Positions 35,647-37,736 of a DNA stretch of 37,736 nt are shown here, in pieces. The notes below the pieces were generated by a model, which worked only from the letters and a program-made list of their open reading frames with translations, made no database searches and was not told the origin of the DNA. The translations under genes and the position numbers were made by a program. This stretch comes from a virus, in the IMG/VR virus record IMGVR_UViG_3300019776_000535, positions 1 to 37,736 of that record. One strand, written 5' to 3'. Position 1 is the first letter of the stretch. Each line of letters begins with the position of its first letter.

Positions 35647-36990
35647 CGGGTTTTGAACAATAAGTGTTGAGTTATTCGGGTTCGGTGCCGTTGTTTGATT
35701 GGCTTGGTCAGCAACCTTGCTTTCAAGCGCCTTCAGCTCCTTCTTGACGTCAGCAACAATCTCGCCTTCGAATAGACGAGTGAGCAGCGTGTCGAGCGTG
35801 ATGACGTTTGCCGCATACGCTTCGAGCAGCGCCTTCAACTCGGCTGGGTCGATGTGCTGTGCGGTGAAGTCGCGATTGAGCGTGACGACTGGCTCGACGG
35901 TTGAGCCAGCCCAGCCGTTGTAGACAGTCAGCGCTTGGGTCAGCGCGTGCTCGACGGTGCTGGCAATCGTCTCTAGCACGGCACCTTCAGAGCCTGAGCG
36001 GATGCGGAGCGCTTCAGCGCTTTCGACGCCGTTCTTGGCTTGCAGCAGCCGTGAGCCAGCGTTGAACATCTGCGTCTCAAGATCGGTGCGTAGCTCCTTG
36101 AGGAACGGCAGGCCGTTGCCTGTTGGCTCCAGGTAGCCGATGGTTGAGCCCTCACGCAGCTGAAGGAAGGTCTCGGTGCCAACGGCGACCTCGCGACGGA
36201 CCTGGTTCGGGTCAACCGAGTAAAGCTCGCCAGCAATCCACGGCTGTGGCAGCGCGTGGAAGTGAGCCGCGTGGCCAAGGTCGACGCTGACCTTGAAGTG
36301 CTGGACATTCAGCTCGGCGAGGTTCGACAGCGGTGGGTTGTAGAGCTTGGTCGAGGTGTCATACGGAGTGACGAACCAGAACGGGATGGCGGTGAGTGGG
36401 ATGCCACGCACGAGCGGCACACGAACATCGACCACCTCGTACTTGTCACGGCCCGTCTGACGCCAGATGCGGACCTCGTACTGACCCGCATCGTTGATGC
36501 GCAGCTCACGCCACTGTGGGATGTCCTTCAGGACGAACTCGTCGTCTGGGTCCTGCTCCTGCACGCACTCCTCGATGACGACGAAGCGGTCGGACCAGTT
36601 GATGATGTGTTCGGCCTCATAGACGACCAGCTTCGGCGAGCCTGCGACCTCGTCGTAATCGACGTGTAGGCCCACACGGCCTTGAAGCAGCAACGACAGG
36701 TAGGTGTGCTGAAGGGTCTCGGCAAAGGTGGCGTCGTCGGTCAGCGGCTCATCGCCAGCGACGCGGCTGAGCGTGTATGGCTTGCGCACGAGCGCACCAA
36801 CGAGGGCCAGCGCCGTGCGCTCGGTGACGTTGTAGAACGCTGCTCGGCTGACATACGCTTCCCACTGCGCCGTTGTCTGGCCTGTCAGCTTTGGAACGAG
36901 GTCAGCTACTTCGCCCTCAAAGGCTGCTTCAGTGACTTCGATTTTTGAATAGAGCTTTGCAAACTCTGGATGACGTGTAGAGACTGGCAT
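35644..36990 (-). CDS. Portal protein (DUF4055 type)
   Basis: A 448-aa protein. The start MPVSTRHPEFAKLYSKIEVT, LTDDATFAETLQHTYLSLLL, YEAEHIINWSDRFVVIEECV, the PLTAIPFWFVTPYDTSTKLY block and LQAKNGVESAEALRIRSGSE match DUF4055 portal proteins. It forms the dodecameric DNA gate at the capsid vertex. It follows terL by about 40 nt on the same strand and has its own TAAATA motif. Confidence 0.9.
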   Translation of the reverse strand: MPVSTRHPEFAKLYSKIEVTEAAFEGEVADLVPKLTGQTTAQWEAYVSRAAFYNVTERTALALVGALVRKPYTLSRVAGDEPLTDDATFAETLQHTYLSLLLQGRVGLHVDYDEVAGSPKLVVYEAEHIINWSDRFVVIEECVQEQDPDDEFVLKDIPQWRELRINDAGQYEVRIWRQTGRDKYEVVDVRVPLVRGIPLTAIPFWFVTPYDTSTKLYNPPLSNLAELNVQHFKVSVDLGHAAHFHALPQPWIAGELYSVDPNQVRREVAVGTETFLQLREGSTIGYLEPTGNGLPFLKELRTDLETQMFNAGSRLLQAKNGVESAEALRIRSGSEGAVLETIASTVEHALTQALTVYNGWAGSTVEPVVTLNRDFTAQHIDPAELKALLEAYAANVITLDTLLTRLFEGEIVADVKKELKALESKVADQANQTTAPNPNNSTLIVQNP

Positions 36991-37023
36991 CCTATTCCCT
37001 TCGGATTTGAATGCTTCTATTTA
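36987..37023 (-). promoter_or_regulatory. TAAATA promoter plus start-codon stem, portal gene
   Basis: TAAATA at 37023-37018. GCATTC (37014-37009) pairs with GGATGC (36992-36987, one G-U), which contains the start codon; the loop holds AAGGGAA. Confidence 0.6.
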
Positions 37024-37032
37024 CTGTTCTAC

Positions 37033-37736
37033 TCAGTATCCAGAGAGACGGATTGGTCCGTTTGAGGTCGTTGGTGGAAAGCGGTAGTGAACGAAATAGC
37101 CAAAGCCGTCGAGCGAGTGGTCGAGACCTTTGGTTTTGTCAGGCTGGCCCTGGGCGTCCTTCGTTTGACGAAGCAAGCCGTTGTGAAGGTGAGGGCACTT
37201 GGTTTGATTGACGTAGGTGCGGACCATTCCAGTCGGCGTCGCAAGGCAATCATTCACAGCCGTCACTCGACGCTCGACCTGCGGGTTCTTGTTTGGATGT
37301 AGAACTCGCTCGGACCCATAGGCGCGCTTGAGCTGCTGAATGCCCTCAAAGCCTGATGCGTCTGGATAGATGTAGAACAGGCGATTGCCGATGCGACGGT
37401 TCAGCTCGGCAATCAGGCGGTCCGTGTCGGTCATTCCATAGATTTCATCAAGGGCATACACGATTCCGTCCTGAACGACGCTCAGGGTCGCAGCATTGAT
37501 GCCCTTGTTGAAGTCCAGACCAACGTGAATCGGCAGGTTGTGAAAGCGTGGCTCGGCCAGCGTCAGATTGGTGTTGTTCGCTTCCTTGTTGTAGCGGTAA
37601 TAGACCAGCAGGCCATCGAGGTTGATGAACTCGCCATAGACGTATGCCTTCAGCGTGCGTGGGTCACGCGTTTGAATCTGGCTGCGAACATAGTCGGCAT
37701 CGATGTATGGATTGTCGAACGTGCAGCCACGAATGA
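37033..37736 (-). CDS. terL: Terminase large subunit, nuclease domain (5' end beyond the right edge)
   Basis: The frame is open from the window edge to the stop at 37033, about 233 codons; an internal ATG at 37461 is not the real start. It holds the RNase-H-like nuclease domain: HVGLDFNKGINAATLSVV with the first catalytic Asp, YPDASGFEG with the second, and the C-terminal LDHSLDGFGYFVHYRF with the third acidic residue. FVHYRF is the usual end of this family. The ATPase half lies outside the window. TerL cuts concatemeric DNA and drives packaging. Confidence 0.92.
   Translation of the reverse strand, partial: IRGCTFDNPYIDADYVRSQIQTRDPRTLKAYVYGEFINLDGLLVYYRYNKEANNTNLTLAEPRFHNLPIHVGLDFNKGINAATLSVVQDGIVYALDEIYGMTDTDRLIAELNRRIGNRLFYIYPDASGFEGIQQLKRAYGSERVLHPNKNPQVERRVTAVNDCLATPTGMVRTYVNQTKCPHLHNGLLRQTKDAQGQPDKTKGLDHSLDGFGYFVHYRFPPTTSNGPIRLSGY

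Noticed and set aside
37033-37461. A 142-aa stand-alone protein starting at ATG 37461
   Set aside because: The frame is open to the window edge and the upstream residues contain the first catalytic Asp of the terminase nuclease; it is a fragment of terL.

Overview
This window is almost all of a tailed-phage genome: a lambda-like long-tailed (siphovirus) phage, probably temperate, of a Gram-negative host. The lambda-type tail series (tail tube, G/GT chaperones, tape measure, M, L, K, I, J) supports siphovirus morphology. A large serine recombinase supports lysogeny. The host is inferred only from the lambda-type tail and general composition. Both window edges cut terminase genes. A probable small subunit runs off the left edge and the large-subunit nuclease domain runs off the right edge, both on the minus strand. 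If the genome is circular or permuted, the edges would meet between terS and terL and little sequence would be missing.

Layout, left to right. Positions 1-1942 (minus): terminase small subunit and five small genes. Positions 1976-3114: about 1.1 kb with no convincing gene, holding structured DNA/RNA, short A-rich iterons, 21/59-bp repeats and a bidirectional terminator; it looks like a replication/control region. Positions 3115-4357 (minus): a 146-aa unknown protein whose ends carry the same repeat, a strongly structured leader, and a three-helix membrane protein. Positions 4462-6859 (plus): small early-type genes, two GIY-YIG proteins and a probable secreted protein. Positions 6860-7441 (minus): a short tyrosine recombinase. 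Positions 7652-8737 (plus): small genes ending with an endonuclease V (denV) and a terminator. Positions 8836-10734 (minus): a divergent SF2-like helicase. Positions 10781-14494 (plus): a winged-helix-like protein, a large serine recombinase, a 147-aa protein with a strong terminator, and two membrane-anchored proteins. Positions 14466-37736 (minus): the late block. In transcription order it runs terL, portal, scaffold, major capsid protein, connectors, tail terminator, tail tube, frameshifted chaperones, tape measure, M/L/K/I/J tail tip, fibre and decoration proteins, and an XhlA-like holin candidate.

The most notable signal is regulatory. The hexamer TAAATA, resembling the T4 late-promoter core, lies 20-38 nt upstream of the start codon, correctly oriented, at 15 places. 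These are the heads of transcription units: portal, scaffold, capsid, connectors, tail tube, tape measure, tail tip, fibres, terS, and one plus-strand GIY-YIG gene. At least seven of these leaders also carry an inverted repeat. Its 5' arm overlaps or follows the hexamer, and its 3' arm pairs with the start codon; in most cases the Shine-Dalgarno lies in the loop. If transcription starts about 6 nt after the hexamer, local transcripts lose most or all of the 5' arm while read-through transcripts keep it. This would be a window-wide version of the hairpin switch known for T4 genes e, soc and 49.

No endolysin, repressor, DNA polymerase, RNA polymerase or sigma factor was recognised. No tRNA or CRISPR array was found.
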